NCBI RefSeq assembly: GCF_001999245.1
Contig: NZ_CP019631.1
Location: 310,001 to 374,000 of the forward strand
Direction of reading: 5' to 3'
DNA: 64,000 nt
Origin: Roseibium algicola
GTDB taxonomy: Bacteria; Pseudomonadota; Alphaproteobacteria; Rhizobiales; Stappiaceae
In this document: positions 53,181 through 62,281 of the stretch, piece by piece
How positions within the stretch are numbered: position 1 is the first letter of the stretch
Layout of the letters: each line of letters starts with the position of its first letter
The notes under the pieces: model-generated
What the model saw: the letters and a program-made list of their open reading frames with translations, nothing else
What the model was told of the DNA's origin: nothing
The model's database searches: none
Translations under genes and position numbers: made by a program

Positions 53181-55676
53181 ATGCGTATTTCCCGGAAGAA
53201 TTTCTCACTTTCGAATTCGAACGATGCCGGCCAGCCAGCTTCAACCGATGATTCCAGTCGGAAAGCGCAGGGCGAAAACCCGCTCGGGCAACCCGCCGCC
53301 ACAGATGGTGAACGGGTGGCTGAGGCGCGCCGGTTGCCACATGTTGCAGGCAATCCGCAGCAGCAGACAGGAGATGGAAACCGGGGGGTGGAAACCCCTT
53401 CGGACGAATCCTGCCAGAGCTATTTCTACCTTGCACCCAACGTTCGCTTCACCCGGACGCCAGACCGCGGTTCAAAGCAGCGATCTGCACCGGTAGAAAA
53501 CGCGAGCGAAGTCAGCGCCAGTGAAACTGTTTCCCCGGTCGAGGTAGAGCCCGTTGCGCAGCAGCCGCTGGTCACGCCAAACCCCTCCCCTGTTATGCCC
53601 GCAACCATGCCAGTTGCACAGGTGATTGGTCAGCCCGCCGATGGTGGGCCGGTGAATGTGCAGGCGCCTGCCAATGACGCGCATTCTTCCACGGCGCACC
53701 TTGGTTTCCTGTCCGATCACGCCTTCTTTGAATTCATGTCCGACGATGCCATCAATCCTCAGCCGGCTGCAGAAGTGCCTGCGCAGAGGGTCGCGGAGCC
53801 GGTACGAGCCGTGAGGACGGCTTACGAGGAGGTGCCCGTCGCGGGACAGGGGGCGCGGCCACCGGAGGGAATCGTGTCGCTGTACAAGGTCGTGGAATGC
53901 AACGGTTCTGCATCCCCCACGCCTGCGCCTTCGTCTTCCAGACCGATTGCCGCAAGGCCAGCAAACCCGTCTCCGCAGCCTACCGGCCAAAGGCCGGCAG
54001 CACAGCAAAACCCGGAAGGCAATCAGGACGCTACCGGTCGGGCAAGAGTGTCGATTTCGATGCCAAGCCCCACACCCCGGTCCTTGTCCTCCAGCACGCA
54101 GGCTCTGCCGCCGATCGGAGCGGGATCGGGTCAACAATCGCTGTTCGGCGGCTACGAGTTTCCGTCAGGCGATCTGCTGCAACTGCCGCAGGATGGTCCG
54201 GGCTTCCAGATGACGCAGGAGCAACTGGAACGGAATGCGGGGCTTCTGGAAAGCGTTCTGGAAGACTTCAAGGTGCGCGGCGAGATCATCCACGTGCGCC
54301 CCGGGCCTGTGGTCACCCTTTACGAGTTCGAACCGGCCCCGGGCATCAAGTCCTCACGCATCGTCAACCTCGCCGATGACATTGCCCGTTCCATGTCGGC
54401 CATCTCCGCTCGTGTTGCGGTCGTTCCGGGCCGGAACGTCATCGGGATCGAGCTGCCGAATACGGAACGCGAAACCGTCTACTTCCGCGAATTGATCGAT
54501 TCGACCAACTTCCGCGCGACCAGCTGCAAGCTTGCGCTTAGCCTCGGCAAGACGATTGGCGGGGAACCGGTTGTTGCCGATCTTGCGAAGATGCCGCATC
54601 TGCTGGTCGCCGGAACGACCGGCTCGGGCAAGTCGGTTGCCATCAACACGATGATCCTGTCGCTGCTCTACCGCCTGAAGCCGGAAGAGTGCCGCTTGAT
54701 CATGGTAGATCCGAAGATGCTGGAACTGTCCATCTACGACGACATTCCGCACCTGCTGACGCCTGTCGTCACCGATCCGAAAAAGGCCGTGACAGCTCTC
54801 AAATGGGCCGTGCGCGAAATGGAGGATCGCTACAGGAAGATGGCACGGCTTGGCGTGCGCAATATCAACGGTTTCAACCAGCGTGCCGCCGCTGCAAGTC
54901 AGAAGGGCGAACCGGTTATCGTGTCCGTGCAAACCGGTTTCGACCGCGATACGGGGGAACCGGTCTACGAGCAGCAGGAAATGGACCTCGCTCCGATGCC
55001 GTACATCGTCATCATCGTTGACGAGATGGCGGATCTGATGATGGTCGCCGGCAAGGAGATCGAAGGCGCTATCCAGCGTCTGGCGCAGATGGCCCGTGCC
55101 GCAGGCATTCATCTCATCATGGCGACACAGCGTCCTTCGGTCGACGTGATCACCGGCACGATCAAGGCAAACTTCCCGACCCGGATTTCCTTCCAGGTCA
55201 CCTCGAAGATCGACAGTCGCACGATCCTCGGCGAGCAGGGTGCGGAACAGCTGCTCGGCATGGGCGACATGCTGCATATGTCGGGTGGCGGACGTATCAA
55301 CCGTGTCCATGGCGCCTTCGTCTCGGACGAGGAAGTCGAACAGGTTGTCGCCCACCTGAAAAGCCAGGGCCGGCCCGCGTACCTTGAAACCGTGACCGCG
55401 GAAGAAGAGGAAGAGCTGGAAGAAGAGGAAGCTGTCTTCGACAAGGGTGCCATCGCGTCCGAAGACGGTGATGACCTCTACGACAAGGCGGTGAAGATCG
55501 TCCTGCGCGACAAGCGCTGCTCAACCTCGTATATCCAGCGCCGCCTCGGCATCGGGTACAACCGTGCGGCTACCCTGGTCGAGAAAATGGAAAACGAAGG
55601 CCTTGTCGGTGCGCCCAACCACGTCGGGAAGCGCGAGATCCTGGCCGGCAAGAGAGAGCAGCCGAGCGAAGAATAG
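53181..55676 (+). CDS. FtsK/SpoIIIE-type DNA translocase without membrane domain
   Basis: About 831 residues from ATG 53181. The first ~310 are a disordered Pro/Gln/Ala-rich region with no hydrophobic span, so the four-helix membrane anchor of FtsK is absent. The motor follows: alpha domain ([20 protein letters not shown]), Walker A GTTGSGKS (~477), Walker [13 protein letters not shown] and [21 protein letters not shown]-terminal gamma winged helix ([21 protein letters not shown]) binds FtsK orienting sequences. It could help segregate or resolve dimers of this replicon. Origin from a chromosomal ftsK is inference. Confidence 0.87.
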   Translation: MRISRKNFSLSNSNDAGQPASTDDSSRKAQGENPLGQPAATDGERVAEARRLPHVAGNPQQQTGDGNRGVETPSDESCQSYFYLAPNVRFTRTPDRGSKQRSAPVENASEVSASETVSPVEVEPVAQQPLVTPNPSPVMPATMPVAQVIGQPADGGPVNVQAPANDAHSSTAHLGFLSDHAFFEFMSDDAINPQPAAEVPAQRVAEPVRAVRTAYEEVPVAGQGARPPEGIVSLYKVVECNGSASPTPAPSSSRPIAARPANPSPQPTGQRPAAQQNPEGNQDATGRARVSISMPSPTPRSLSSSTQALPPIGAGSGQQSLFGGYEFPSGDLLQLPQDGPGFQMTQEQLERNAGLLESVLEDFKVRGEIIHVRPGPVVTLYEFEPAPGIKSSRIVNLADDIARSMSAISARVAVVPGRNVIGIELPNTERETVYFRELIDSTNFRATSCKLALSLGKTIGGEPVVADLAKMPHLLVAGTTGSGKSVAINTMILSLLYRLKPEECRLIMVDPKMLELSIYDDIPHLLTPVVTDPKKAVTALKWAVREMEDRYRKMARLGVRNINGFNQRAAAASQKGEPVIVSVQTGFDRDTGEPVYEQQEMDLAPMPYIVIIVDEMADLMMVAGKEIEGAIQRLAQMARAAGIHLIMATQRPSVDVITGTIKANFPTRISFQVTSKIDSRTILGEQGAEQLLGMGDMLHMSGGGRINRVHGAFVSDEEVEQVVAHLKSQGRPAYLETVTAEEEEELEEEEAVFDKGAIASEDGDDLYDKAVKIVLRDKRCSTSYIQRRLGIGYNRAATLVEKMENEGLVGAPNHVGKREILAGKREQPSEE

Positions 55677-55703
55677 ATACGCAGTACGATTGGCGATGTC
55701 GAT

Positions 55704-56270
55704 CTAGTGCTGCGTCTCCTGGTGCCTGGAAAGACAATCCAGAATGAAATCCGCTCGCTTCTCGACATCCGTCTTCGGCAAGATGATTTTCTCGTAGCCA
55801 AGTTGGCCGTAGGCATCGAGCAATCGCTGGTATTCTCCGATAGCTTCATCCAGACCGTGCTGCCGGTCGGCGTCTATGGCGTAAATCTCCGGCCAGGGCG
55901 GTGTCAGGAATACCTGAAAATGAAATCGGCTCGTTCTGCCGAGGGTGTCTTTTACGGCCACGCCGGTCGCGAATTCCAGGGCAACAGCTGCGTCGATCAG
56001 ACCCCGGTCGAAGAAGACCCATCCTTCAGCGCTGTTCAATCGCTCCCTGTCACGGAATGACATGTCGATCGCTCTTCTGGCGAAGGCTTCGAGATTGACC
56101 CAGGGAAGCGCCCTCCCCTCAGCTTGTTGCTCTTCGGCGACGATCCTCCTGCCGGGTTCCGGCACGGTTTCGAAACCCCGTCGTTCCAGTTCCGCCAAAA
56201 GCGTTGACTTTCCGCCACCCGAACATCCGGACAGGATGACGTGCCGGCGGTAGGTATCGTTTGGCATCAT
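55704..56270 (-). CDS. Small P-loop ATPase/kinase-like protein (AAA_28-type)
   Basis: About 188 residues from ATG 56270 (AAGGAA upstream). Walker A is SGCSGGGKST near the N-terminus, then FETVPEPGRRIVAEEQQ and WVFFDRGLIDAAVALEF, typical of predicted ATPases of the AAA_28 group. These small proteins have nucleotide-kinase-like folds and little-known roles. It ends the sugar-acid gene run on this strand but has no clear functional link to it. Function unknown. Confidence 0.75.
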   Translation of the reverse strand: MMPNDTYRRHVILSGCSGGGKSTLLAELERRGFETVPEPGRRIVAEEQQAEGRALPWVNLEAFARRAIDMSFRDRERLNSAEGWVFFDRGLIDAAVALEFATGVAVKDTLGRTSRFHFQVFLTPPWPEIYAIDADRQHGLDEAIGEYQRLLDAYGQLGYEKIILPKTDVEKRADFILDCLSRHQETQH

Positions 56271-56352
56271 GATTTCCTTATCAGATGCGGGCATCTGGAC
56301 TGTCAGGCGACACCCTTTGTTGGAGAGCGTCGCCATCACGGCAAAAGCTACG

Positions 56353-57192
56353 TTAAGCCTTGCCCACGTTTTGCCGCTGGACGCCAAGTCCTTCAATGCC
56401 CAGCTCGATCACCTCTCCGCCCTTCAGATAGATTGGTGGTTTCTGTCCCATGCCGACGCCCGGAGGCGTGCCGGTGGAAATGATGTCGCCCGGCTGAAGG
56501 CTCATGAACCGGCTGACATAGCTGACCAGGTGGGCGACACCGAAGACCATGGTCTCCGTCGACCCGTCCTGATAGCGCTTGCCGTCGACTTCCAGCCACA
56601 TCTTCAGGTTCTGCGGATCGGAAACCTCGTCCCGGGTCACCAGCCAGGGTCCCGTCGGGCCGAAGGTGTCGCAGCCCTTGCCCTTGTCCCAGGTGCCACC
56701 GCGTTCGATCTGGAATTCGCGTTCGGAAACATCGTTGATGACGCAATATCCCGCGACGTGGTCAAGGGCTTCTGCTTCCTCGATGTAGCTGCCGCCCTTG
56801 CCGATCACGACACCAAGTTCGACTTCCCAGTCGGTCTTGACCGATCCGCGCGGGATCTTCACGTCGTCATTGGGGCCGCAGATTGCGCTTGTCGCCTTCA
56901 GGAAGATCACCGGTTCCTTGGGCACTTCCGCACCGGTTTCGGCGGCATGGTCGGAATAGTTGAGGCCGATGCAGATGAACTTGCCGACATGACCCACGCA
57001 GGGACCGATACGGCCTTCCTCGAGCAACGGCAGGGTGGCCGGATCGACGGATGCGATTTTCGCCAGCCCGTCCGGCGTCAGCGTGTCGCCGGCAATGTCG
57101 GAAACGAGAGCGGAGAGATCCCGCGGCCGGTTATCACTGTCCAGAATGGCGGGCTTTTCCCGTCCGGCGTCTCCAATGCGGAGAAGTTTCAT
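56353..57192 (-). CDS. Fumarylacetoacetate-hydrolase-family enzyme (likely 2,4-diketo-3-deoxy-L-fuconate hydrolase)
   Basis: 279 residues. The FAH core is clear: GLNYSDHAAETGAEVPKEP, then the metal ligands in DWEVELGVVIG and NDVSEREFQ, and GDIISTGTPPGVGMG near the end. FAH-family members hydrolyse or decarboxylate diketo acids. In the non-phosphorylated L-fucose route such an enzyme splits 2,4-diketo-3-deoxy-L-fuconate into pyruvate and lactate. The gene follows L-fuconate dehydratase and SDR genes, as expected for that pathway. The substrate is by context. Confidence 0.8.
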   Translation of the reverse strand: MKLLRIGDAGREKPAILDSDNRPRDLSALVSDIAGDTLTPDGLAKIASVDPATLPLLEEGRIGPCVGHVGKFICIGLNYSDHAAETGAEVPKEPVIFLKATSAICGPNDDVKIPRGSVKTDWEVELGVVIGKGGSYIEEAEALDHVAGYCVINDVSEREFQIERGGTWDKGKGCDTFGPTGPWLVTRDEVSDPQNLKMWLEVDGKRYQDGSTETMVFGVAHLVSYVSRFMSLQPGDIISTGTPPGVGMGQKPPIYLKGGEVIELGIEGLGVQRQNVGKA

Positions 57193-57228
57193 GGGGTTAT
57201 CCTTGGTTTTGATGTGTGGCTTGTGACA

Positions 57229-58524
57229 TCAGGCGGCGCCTGCGCTACCGTCTCGAAAGATGTGATGTTCGATGGAGGCCGGTTTCATCTCCACGGAAAA
57301 GCCCGGCATCTGCGGCGGCATATAGGCGGCATTGCGGATGGTGCAGGGGTCGACGAAATGTTCGTGGAGATGATCGACATATTCGATCACGCGCCCTTCC
57401 CTGGTTCCGGAAACCGCAACGAAGTCGATCATCGACAGATGCTGCACATACTCGCAAAGACCGACGCCGCCGGCATGCGGCCAGACGGGAGTGCCGAATT
57501 TGGCTGCCATCAGCAGAACGCTGAGAACCTCGTTGAGACCGCCCATCCGGCAGGCGTCGATCTGCACGATGTCGATGGCACCGCCTGCAATCATCTGCTT
57601 GAAGACGATCCGGTTCTGGCACATTTCACCGGTTGCCACCTTCACCGGCGCCACCGCTTCGCGGATCGCGCGATGGCCGGCGATGTCATCCGGGCTGGTT
57701 GGTTCTTCGATGAAGTAGGGTTTGGCAAACGCGAGTTGTTGTACCCAGTCGATGGCCTGTCCGACGTCCCACACCTGGTTGGCATCGATCATGAGGAACC
57801 GGTCGGGCCCGAGCTCCTCCCGGGCGATCCTCAGCCGGCGGATGTCATCGGCGAGATCGCGCCCGACCTTGAGTTTTACGTGGGTATACCCAGCCTCGAC
57901 CGCTTCCCGGCACAGCCGGCGCAGCTTGTCGTCGGGATAGCCGAGCCAGCCCGCCGAGGTGGTATAACAGGGATAGCCATGTGCTTCGAGCTGCGCGATC
58001 CGTTCCGCCTTGCCCGGTTCCGCCGCTTTCAGGATGGCAAGTGCCTCTTCCGGCGTGATCGCATCGGTCAGGTAGCGGAAATCAATAATGGAAACGATCT
58101 CTTCCGGGCTCATGTCCGCGACAAGACGCCAGACCGGTTTGCCGGCCTGTTTGGCCAAAAGGTCCCAGACGGCATTGACGACGGCGCCGGTGGCGAGATG
58201 CATGGCGCCCTTGTCCGGTCCGATCCAGCGCAACTGGCTGTCCGAGGTCACGTGACGCCAGAAGCGGCCGGGGTTTTCGGAGATCCAGGCAAGATCAAGC
58301 CCTGTCACCAGGTGGCGCATGGCCTCGATTGCGGCAACACAGATGTCATTCCCGCGCCCGATAGTGAAGGTCAGGCCATGTCCTTCAAGGCCATCGTCGT
58401 CGGTTTGAAGAACGACATAGGCCGCGGAATAGTCCGGATCGGGGTTCATGGCGTCCGAACCGTCAAGGGTTTCGGACGTCGGAAAGCGGAGATCGTACGT
58501 CTTCAGACCGGTGATTGTCGTCAC
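57229..58524 (-). CDS. L-fuconate dehydratase (enolase superfamily)
   Basis: 431 residues, the usual length of fuconate dehydratases. It opens with TYDLRFPTSETLDGSDAMN and has GPDKGAMHLATGAVVNAVWD, typical of this subgroup. Catalytic features are the Lys in HVKLKVGRD, metal-binding Asp in LMIDANQVWD, Glu in YFIEEPTSPDD, Glu in TGEMCQ and the His of VWPHAGGVG. It dehydrates L-fuconate to 2-keto-3-deoxy-L-fuconate. Rhamnonate and other deoxy-sugar acids are alternatives, but the sequence fits fuconate best. Confidence 0.88.
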   Translation of the reverse strand: MTTITGLKTYDLRFPTSETLDGSDAMNPDPDYSAAYVVLQTDDDGLEGHGLTFTIGRGNDICVAAIEAMRHLVTGLDLAWISENPGRFWRHVTSDSQLRWIGPDKGAMHLATGAVVNAVWDLLAKQAGKPVWRLVADMSPEEIVSIIDFRYLTDAITPEEALAILKAAEPGKAERIAQLEAHGYPCYTTSAGWLGYPDDKLRRLCREAVEAGYTHVKLKVGRDLADDIRRLRIAREELGPDRFLMIDANQVWDVGQAIDWVQQLAFAKPYFIEEPTSPDDIAGHRAIREAVAPVKVATGEMCQNRIVFKQMIAGGAIDIVQIDACRMGGLNEVLSVLLMAAKFGTPVWPHAGGVGLCEYVQHLSMIDFVAVSGTREGRVIEYVDHLHEHFVDPCTIRNAAYMPPQMPGFSVEMKPASIEHHIFRDGSAGAA

Positions 58525-58547
58525 GGGTTCACGTCCTCAATGAAATG

Positions 58548-59282
58548 TCAGATGGTCCAGCCGCCGTCGATGGCATAGGCCTGCCCGGTGGTATAGGTCG
58601 CGTTGGCAAGATGAACCGCGAGATCAGCGATCTCTTCCGGCGTACCGATCCTGCCGATCGGCTGGCGTGCGATGAAGGCGGCCCGGGCGGCTTCATAGTC
58701 GCCCTGGGCGCGCAGGCGGTCCTGCAGCGAAGGGCTTTCCACCGTGCCCGGGCAGATCGCGTTGCAACGGATGTTCTGCGCCACAAAATCGGCGGCAACC
58801 GCCTTGGTGAGGCCGATCACAGCCGCTTTCGTGGTGGTGTAGACGAAGCGGTTCGGCACGCCTTTCATGGAACTTGCAACGGATGCCATGTTGATGATGG
58901 CGCCGCCTCCCCGTTCCAGCATTGCAGGCAGCACGGCCCGAATGGTCCGGATCATGGAGCGCACGTTGAGGTCGACCGCAAAGTCGAAGTCCTCGTCTTT
59001 CATGTCAAGGATCGAGCCTGCATGAACGAAACCCGCCCCGTTGAAGAGGACGTCCACCGGGCCGGTTTCGGCAACGACTGTCTGTACGTCCATATCCTTC
59101 AAAACGTCGAGGTGACGGGTTTCGATCCCTGCTGATCCTTCGAGTTCGGAAAGGGCCGTTTCGTTGATGTCCGTTGCCACAACCTTCGCGCCCCTGGCGG
59201 CAAAGGCGAGCGCCGTCGCGCGTCCGATCCCCTGTCCCGCGGCTGTCACCAGAACGGTCTTGTCCTTCACCCAGTCTGTCAT
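58548..59282 (-). CDS. Short-chain dehydrogenase/reductase (likely 2-keto-3-deoxy-L-fuconate dehydrogenase)
   Basis: 244 residues. TVLVTAAGQGIGRATALAF is the nucleotide-binding loop and VATDINETA implies NAD rather than NADP. NMASVASSMKG supplies the Ser, and YTTTKAAVIGLTKA the Tyr and Lys of the active site. The C-terminal end is AIDGGWTI. In the L-fucose pathway this enzyme oxidises 2-keto-3-deoxy-L-fuconate to the diketo acid cleaved by the FAH-type hydrolase. The gene order dehydratase, SDR, hydrolase supports it. Start spacing to the dehydratase is 23 bp. Confidence 0.8.
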   Translation of the reverse strand: MTDWVKDKTVLVTAAGQGIGRATALAFAARGAKVVATDINETALSELEGSAGIETRHLDVLKDMDVQTVVAETGPVDVLFNGAGFVHAGSILDMKDEDFDFAVDLNVRSMIRTIRAVLPAMLERGGGAIINMASVASSMKGVPNRFVYTTTKAAVIGLTKAVAADFVAQNIRCNAICPGTVESPSLQDRLRAQGDYEAARAAFIARQPIGRIGTPEEIADLAVHLANATYTTGQAYAIDGGWTI

Positions 59283-59300
59283 GTCGGCTCCATCTGCCCC

Positions 59301-59753
59301 TTAGGCGGGCTTGTTCTTTCGTTCAACGATGTGGATGTGATCGGCGACGAGAACCACTTCGTCGCTTTGATTGAGAACTTCCGTCCGCTCGACCACGCGG
59401 CCGAATGCCGGGCGTTTCGGGTCATCGTCCTTGGCAACGATGGTCACGCGCGAACGGATGGTGTCTCCGATGAAAACCGGCTTCACGAAGCGCATCCGGT
59501 CGTAGCCATAGGAGAAGGCAACCGGGTTTATGACGCTGGCGGTCAGGCCGACGCCGATGGCGAACACCATGGTGCCGTGGGCAATCCGCTGGCCGAAGGG
59601 CTGGGTCTTCATGAACTCTGCGTCCATGTGATGCGGAAAGAAGTCTCCGGTATGGCCTGCGTGGACCACGAAGTCGGTTTCGGTAATCGTGCGGCCATAG
59701 GTGATGCGCTCATGGCCGAGCTCATAGTCTTCGAAATAGGTCGTTTGTTCCAT
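59301..59753 (-). CDS. MaoC-like hot-dog dehydratase family protein
   Basis: 150 residues of the MaoC/(R)-hydratase fold: [23 protein letters not shown] contains the Asp/His pair of the hydratase motif (TGDxxPxH-like). It is followed by [18 protein letters not shown]. Such proteins hydrate enoyl-CoAs or act on CoA thioesters. Its presence in a sugar-acid operon is uncommon; a role in a CoA-linked branch or detoxification is possible. Starts 3 bp from the Gfo/Idh gene stop. Confidence 0.7.
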   Translation of the reverse strand: MEQTTYFEDYELGHERITYGRTITETDFVVHAGHTGDFFPHHMDAEFMKTQPFGQRIAHGTMVFAIGVGLTASVINPVAFSYGYDRMRFVKPVFIGDTIRSRVTIVAKDDDPKRPAFGRVVERTEVLNQSDEVVLVADHIHIVERKNKPA

Positions 59754-59756
59754 GAC

Positions 59757-60830
59757 TTATGGTCTTTGTGCGAGTGGAGTTGCAGGGGAAGCGGAGGAGG
59801 CATAGGCCGCTTCCACCAGAGCCATCGTGTTCCAGGCGTCTTCGACCGAACTCACCAGCTCGGCGTCCTCGCCGGACGCAAAGCGCTGGAGATTTGCCAT
59901 GCGGCCGACGAAAGCGTCCGGAAACCAGGCCCCTTTCAGGGGGACGGGGATCCACTCGTCTCCACCCTTCGGGCGGATCTCCAGGATGTCCGGTTCGCCG
60001 TTCGGATAGTCGAGATTGACACCGAGCTGCAGATAGGCAGCGCCTTCCGTGCCACACACTCGGAACTCGCAAGCCTGGTGCCGGCGGCCGAACTTGTGAT
60101 CGTGATTGATGGAGAGCGCACAACGCACCTTGTCGCCGTAGTCGAGGATGGCGCTGGTGCGGGTCTGGGCCATTTCATGGGACGGATGGCCGAGCGATTT
60201 CGCGTGCACGCCTTTCGGGTCCCCAAGCACCTGCCGGATCAGGTCGAGATAATGGATCGAATGCATGGTGATCTCGATCCGGGGCAGTCCTTTCAAGAAG
60301 GCCCAGAGCTCCCAGGGCGTGGCGAGAGCCAGCCAGGCATCGAAATCGACAACTTCTCCAAGCCAGCCCTTGGCGATGGCGTCCTTGAGGGCGAGCATCA
60401 TCGGTGCGAAGCGGAGCTGGAAGTTGACGGCGGCGATCAGTTTGCGGTCGCGGCAGATCCTGAGAATATCCGTTGCCTGGCGCAGGTCGCTGCCCATGGG
60501 CTTCTGGATCAGCACTGAGGCCCCTTCCGGTAGCAGGCCGAGGACATCGGCATGCACATGGGGCGGGGTGGCAAGGTCGAAGACCGCGCCCGGCACACTG
60601 GCTGCTTCCTCTGCGCTGGCAAAGGCCTTGATGCCCCATTGATCCGCCAGAGCCTGCGCTTTGCCGGCATCCGGGTCATAAAGTCCCGCAATCGGAAAGC
60701 CGCCTTTCCTGTAAGCGGGGAAATGGGCATCACCGACGATGGAGCCTGCGCCGAAAGTCACGATGGGGCGTGGATTGGCGGGCCTTGGCCAGTCCTGGGA
60801 AAGGCTGGCCGGATCGAAAGCTTCAGTCAT
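59757..60830 (-). CDS. Gfo/Idh/MocA-family sugar oxidoreductase
   Basis: 357 residues. VTFGAGSIVGDAHFPAY is the NAD(P)-binding strand and loop. IQKPMGSDL replaces the usual EKP motif with QKP, keeping the catalytic Lys. EITMHSIHYLDLIRQVLG supplies the downstream His/Asp helix. Members oxidise sugars or sugar derivatives at C1 or a ring carbon. It could be the fucose (or related sugar) dehydrogenase that opens the pathway. Its start overlaps the mutarotase stop by 8 bp. Confidence 0.75.
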   Translation of the reverse strand: MTEAFDPASLSQDWPRPANPRPIVTFGAGSIVGDAHFPAYRKGGFPIAGLYDPDAGKAQALADQWGIKAFASAEEAASVPGAVFDLATPPHVHADVLGLLPEGASVLIQKPMGSDLRQATDILRICRDRKLIAAVNFQLRFAPMMLALKDAIAKGWLGEVVDFDAWLALATPWELWAFLKGLPRIEITMHSIHYLDLIRQVLGDPKGVHAKSLGHPSHEMAQTRTSAILDYGDKVRCALSINHDHKFGRRHQACEFRVCGTEGAAYLQLGVNLDYPNGEPDILEIRPKGGDEWIPVPLKGAWFPDAFVGRMANLQRFASGEDAELVSSVEDAWNTMALVEAAYASSASPATPLAQRP

Positions 60831-61152
60831 GATGGAAGACCTCTTCCATCATCGCCCACCACTCGCCGTCCTTTCGGGTGTCGAGCGGCTTTTGGCAGGG
60901 CATGCAGACGCCCCACCATTCCTGCGTTTTCGGATCGGCGGCCATCTTCGCCGCGTCGGCCTCAAAGTCCGTGCCGTGATATTCCCAGTAGCCGAAGAGC
61001 AGATTTTCCGGCTCCTTCAGGAAGATGGAATAATTCCGGATATTGCATTTGGAGATCATGTCGAGGATCTCCGGCCAAACCGAAGCGTGCAGCCGCTTGT
61101 ATTCGGCAACTTTCTCCGGCTCGAGACCGATCACCATGCCCATGCGCTGCAT
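60823..61152 (-). CDS. L-rhamnose/L-fucose-type mutarotase
   Basis: 109 residues of the RhaM-like family: MGMVIGLEPEKVAEYKRLHA, VWPEILDMISKCNIRNYSIF, GYWEYHG and WWGVCMPCQKPLDT. RhaM-type enzymes interconvert the anomers of deoxyhexoses to match the dehydrogenase or isomerase that follows. It overlaps the Gfo/Idh gene, which suggests that the mutarotase feeds that dehydrogenase. Confidence 0.88.
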   Translation of the reverse strand: MQRMGMVIGLEPEKVAEYKRLHASVWPEILDMISKCNIRNYSIFLKEPENLLFGYWEYHGTDFEADAAKMAADPKTQEWWGVCMPCQKPLDTRKDGEWWAMMEEVFHHD

Positions 61153-61155
61153 GAC

Positions 61156-62277
61156 CTACGCCTCCTGCCGGGTGATTGTGCTGGTGAACTCGGGAATGCT
61201 CTTTCCGCGCACCGCGTCCCAGTCCCAATCGATGCCGATGCCCGGTTCCACGGGTGCGAGCGCATGGCCGTTTTCAATTGTCATGCGGCTATTGGTCAGT
61301 TCGTCGAGTTGCGGAATGTACTCGACGTATTTGCCGTTCTGCACGGCACAGGTCAGGCTGACGTGCAGCTCCATCAGGAAGTGCGGACAGATCGGCATGT
61401 CGAAGGCTTCTGCAGCATGGGCAACCTTCAGCCAGGGGGTGATGCCGCCGATCCGTCCGGCATCGACCTGCACCACAGAGCACGCTCCGGCCTGCATGTA
61501 TTCCCGGAAATGCCGGATCGAATAGAGCGACTCGCCGACAGCGACCGGCGTCGAGGTTCTCTGCGACAGGCGCACATGGCCACCGATGTCGTCGGCGGGT
61601 AGCGGTTCTTCGAACCAGGCAAGGTCCAGGTCCCGCAGGCGGTCGGCGCGCCGGATGGCTTCATCAACGGTGAAGCCCTGATTGCAGTCGGTCATGATCT
61701 CATAACCGTCACCGACGGCGGCACGCACGGCGGCAAGCCGCTCGTAGTCCTCGGAGACATGCGGGCGGCCGATCTTGACCTTCGATCCGGTAAAGCCCTT
61801 TGCCTTGGCTGCAAGAGCATCCTCGACCAGGGCTTCGGTTTCGATATGCAGCCAGCCGCCTTCGGTCGTATACAGCGGGCAACGGTCCTTGGCTCCACCT
61901 GCCAGCTTCCAGAGCGGCAGCCCCATCTTGCGCGCACGCAGGTCCCAGAGGGCCGTGTCGATGGCGGCAAGCGCAATGGAGGAAATGGCGCCGATCGTGG
62001 TGGCGTGGGTGAAGAACTCCAGTTCGTGCCAGATGCCCTCGATCATGTCTGCGTCACGGCCGATCAGAACCGGGGCGAGATGGTCCGCAAGAAGCCGCAT
62101 GACCGAGGATCCACCGGTGCCGATCGTATAGCTGTAGCCTGTGCCCGTCGCACCGTCCGCATCGGTGATCGTGACGATCGGTGTTTCCTGGCTGACGAAA
62201 CTCTGGATCGCATCGGTTCGCTTGACCTTCGGAACCAGGTCGACCATGCGCAGTTCGACTTTTTCAATCCGTGCCAT
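61156..62277 (-). CDS. Mandelate-racemase-subgroup sugar-acid dehydratase
   Basis: 373 residues. Enolase-superfamily ligands are visible: KVKIGRP with the KxK lysines, MTDCNQGF, WFEEPLPADD, VGESLYS and PHFLMELH with the general-base His region. The N-terminal capping domain starts IEKVELRMVDLVPKVKRTDA. Substrate differs from the fuconate dehydratase at 57229, since the two are only distantly alike. Candidates are other aldonates or a sugar lactone cycloisomerase; sequence does not decide. Confidence 0.75.
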   Translation of the reverse strand: MARIEKVELRMVDLVPKVKRTDAIQSFVSQETPIVTITDADGATGTGYSYTIGTGGSSVMRLLADHLAPVLIGRDADMIEGIWHELEFFTHATTIGAISSIALAAIDTALWDLRARKMGLPLWKLAGGAKDRCPLYTTEGGWLHIETEALVEDALAAKAKGFTGSKVKIGRPHVSEDYERLAAVRAAVGDGYEIMTDCNQGFTVDEAIRRADRLRDLDLAWFEEPLPADDIGGHVRLSQRTSTPVAVGESLYSIRHFREYMQAGACSVVQVDAGRIGGITPWLKVAHAAEAFDMPICPHFLMELHVSLTCAVQNGKYVEYIPQLDELTNSRMTIENGHALAPVEPGIGIDWDWDAVRGKSIPEFTSTITRQEA

Positions 62278-62281
62278 GCGT

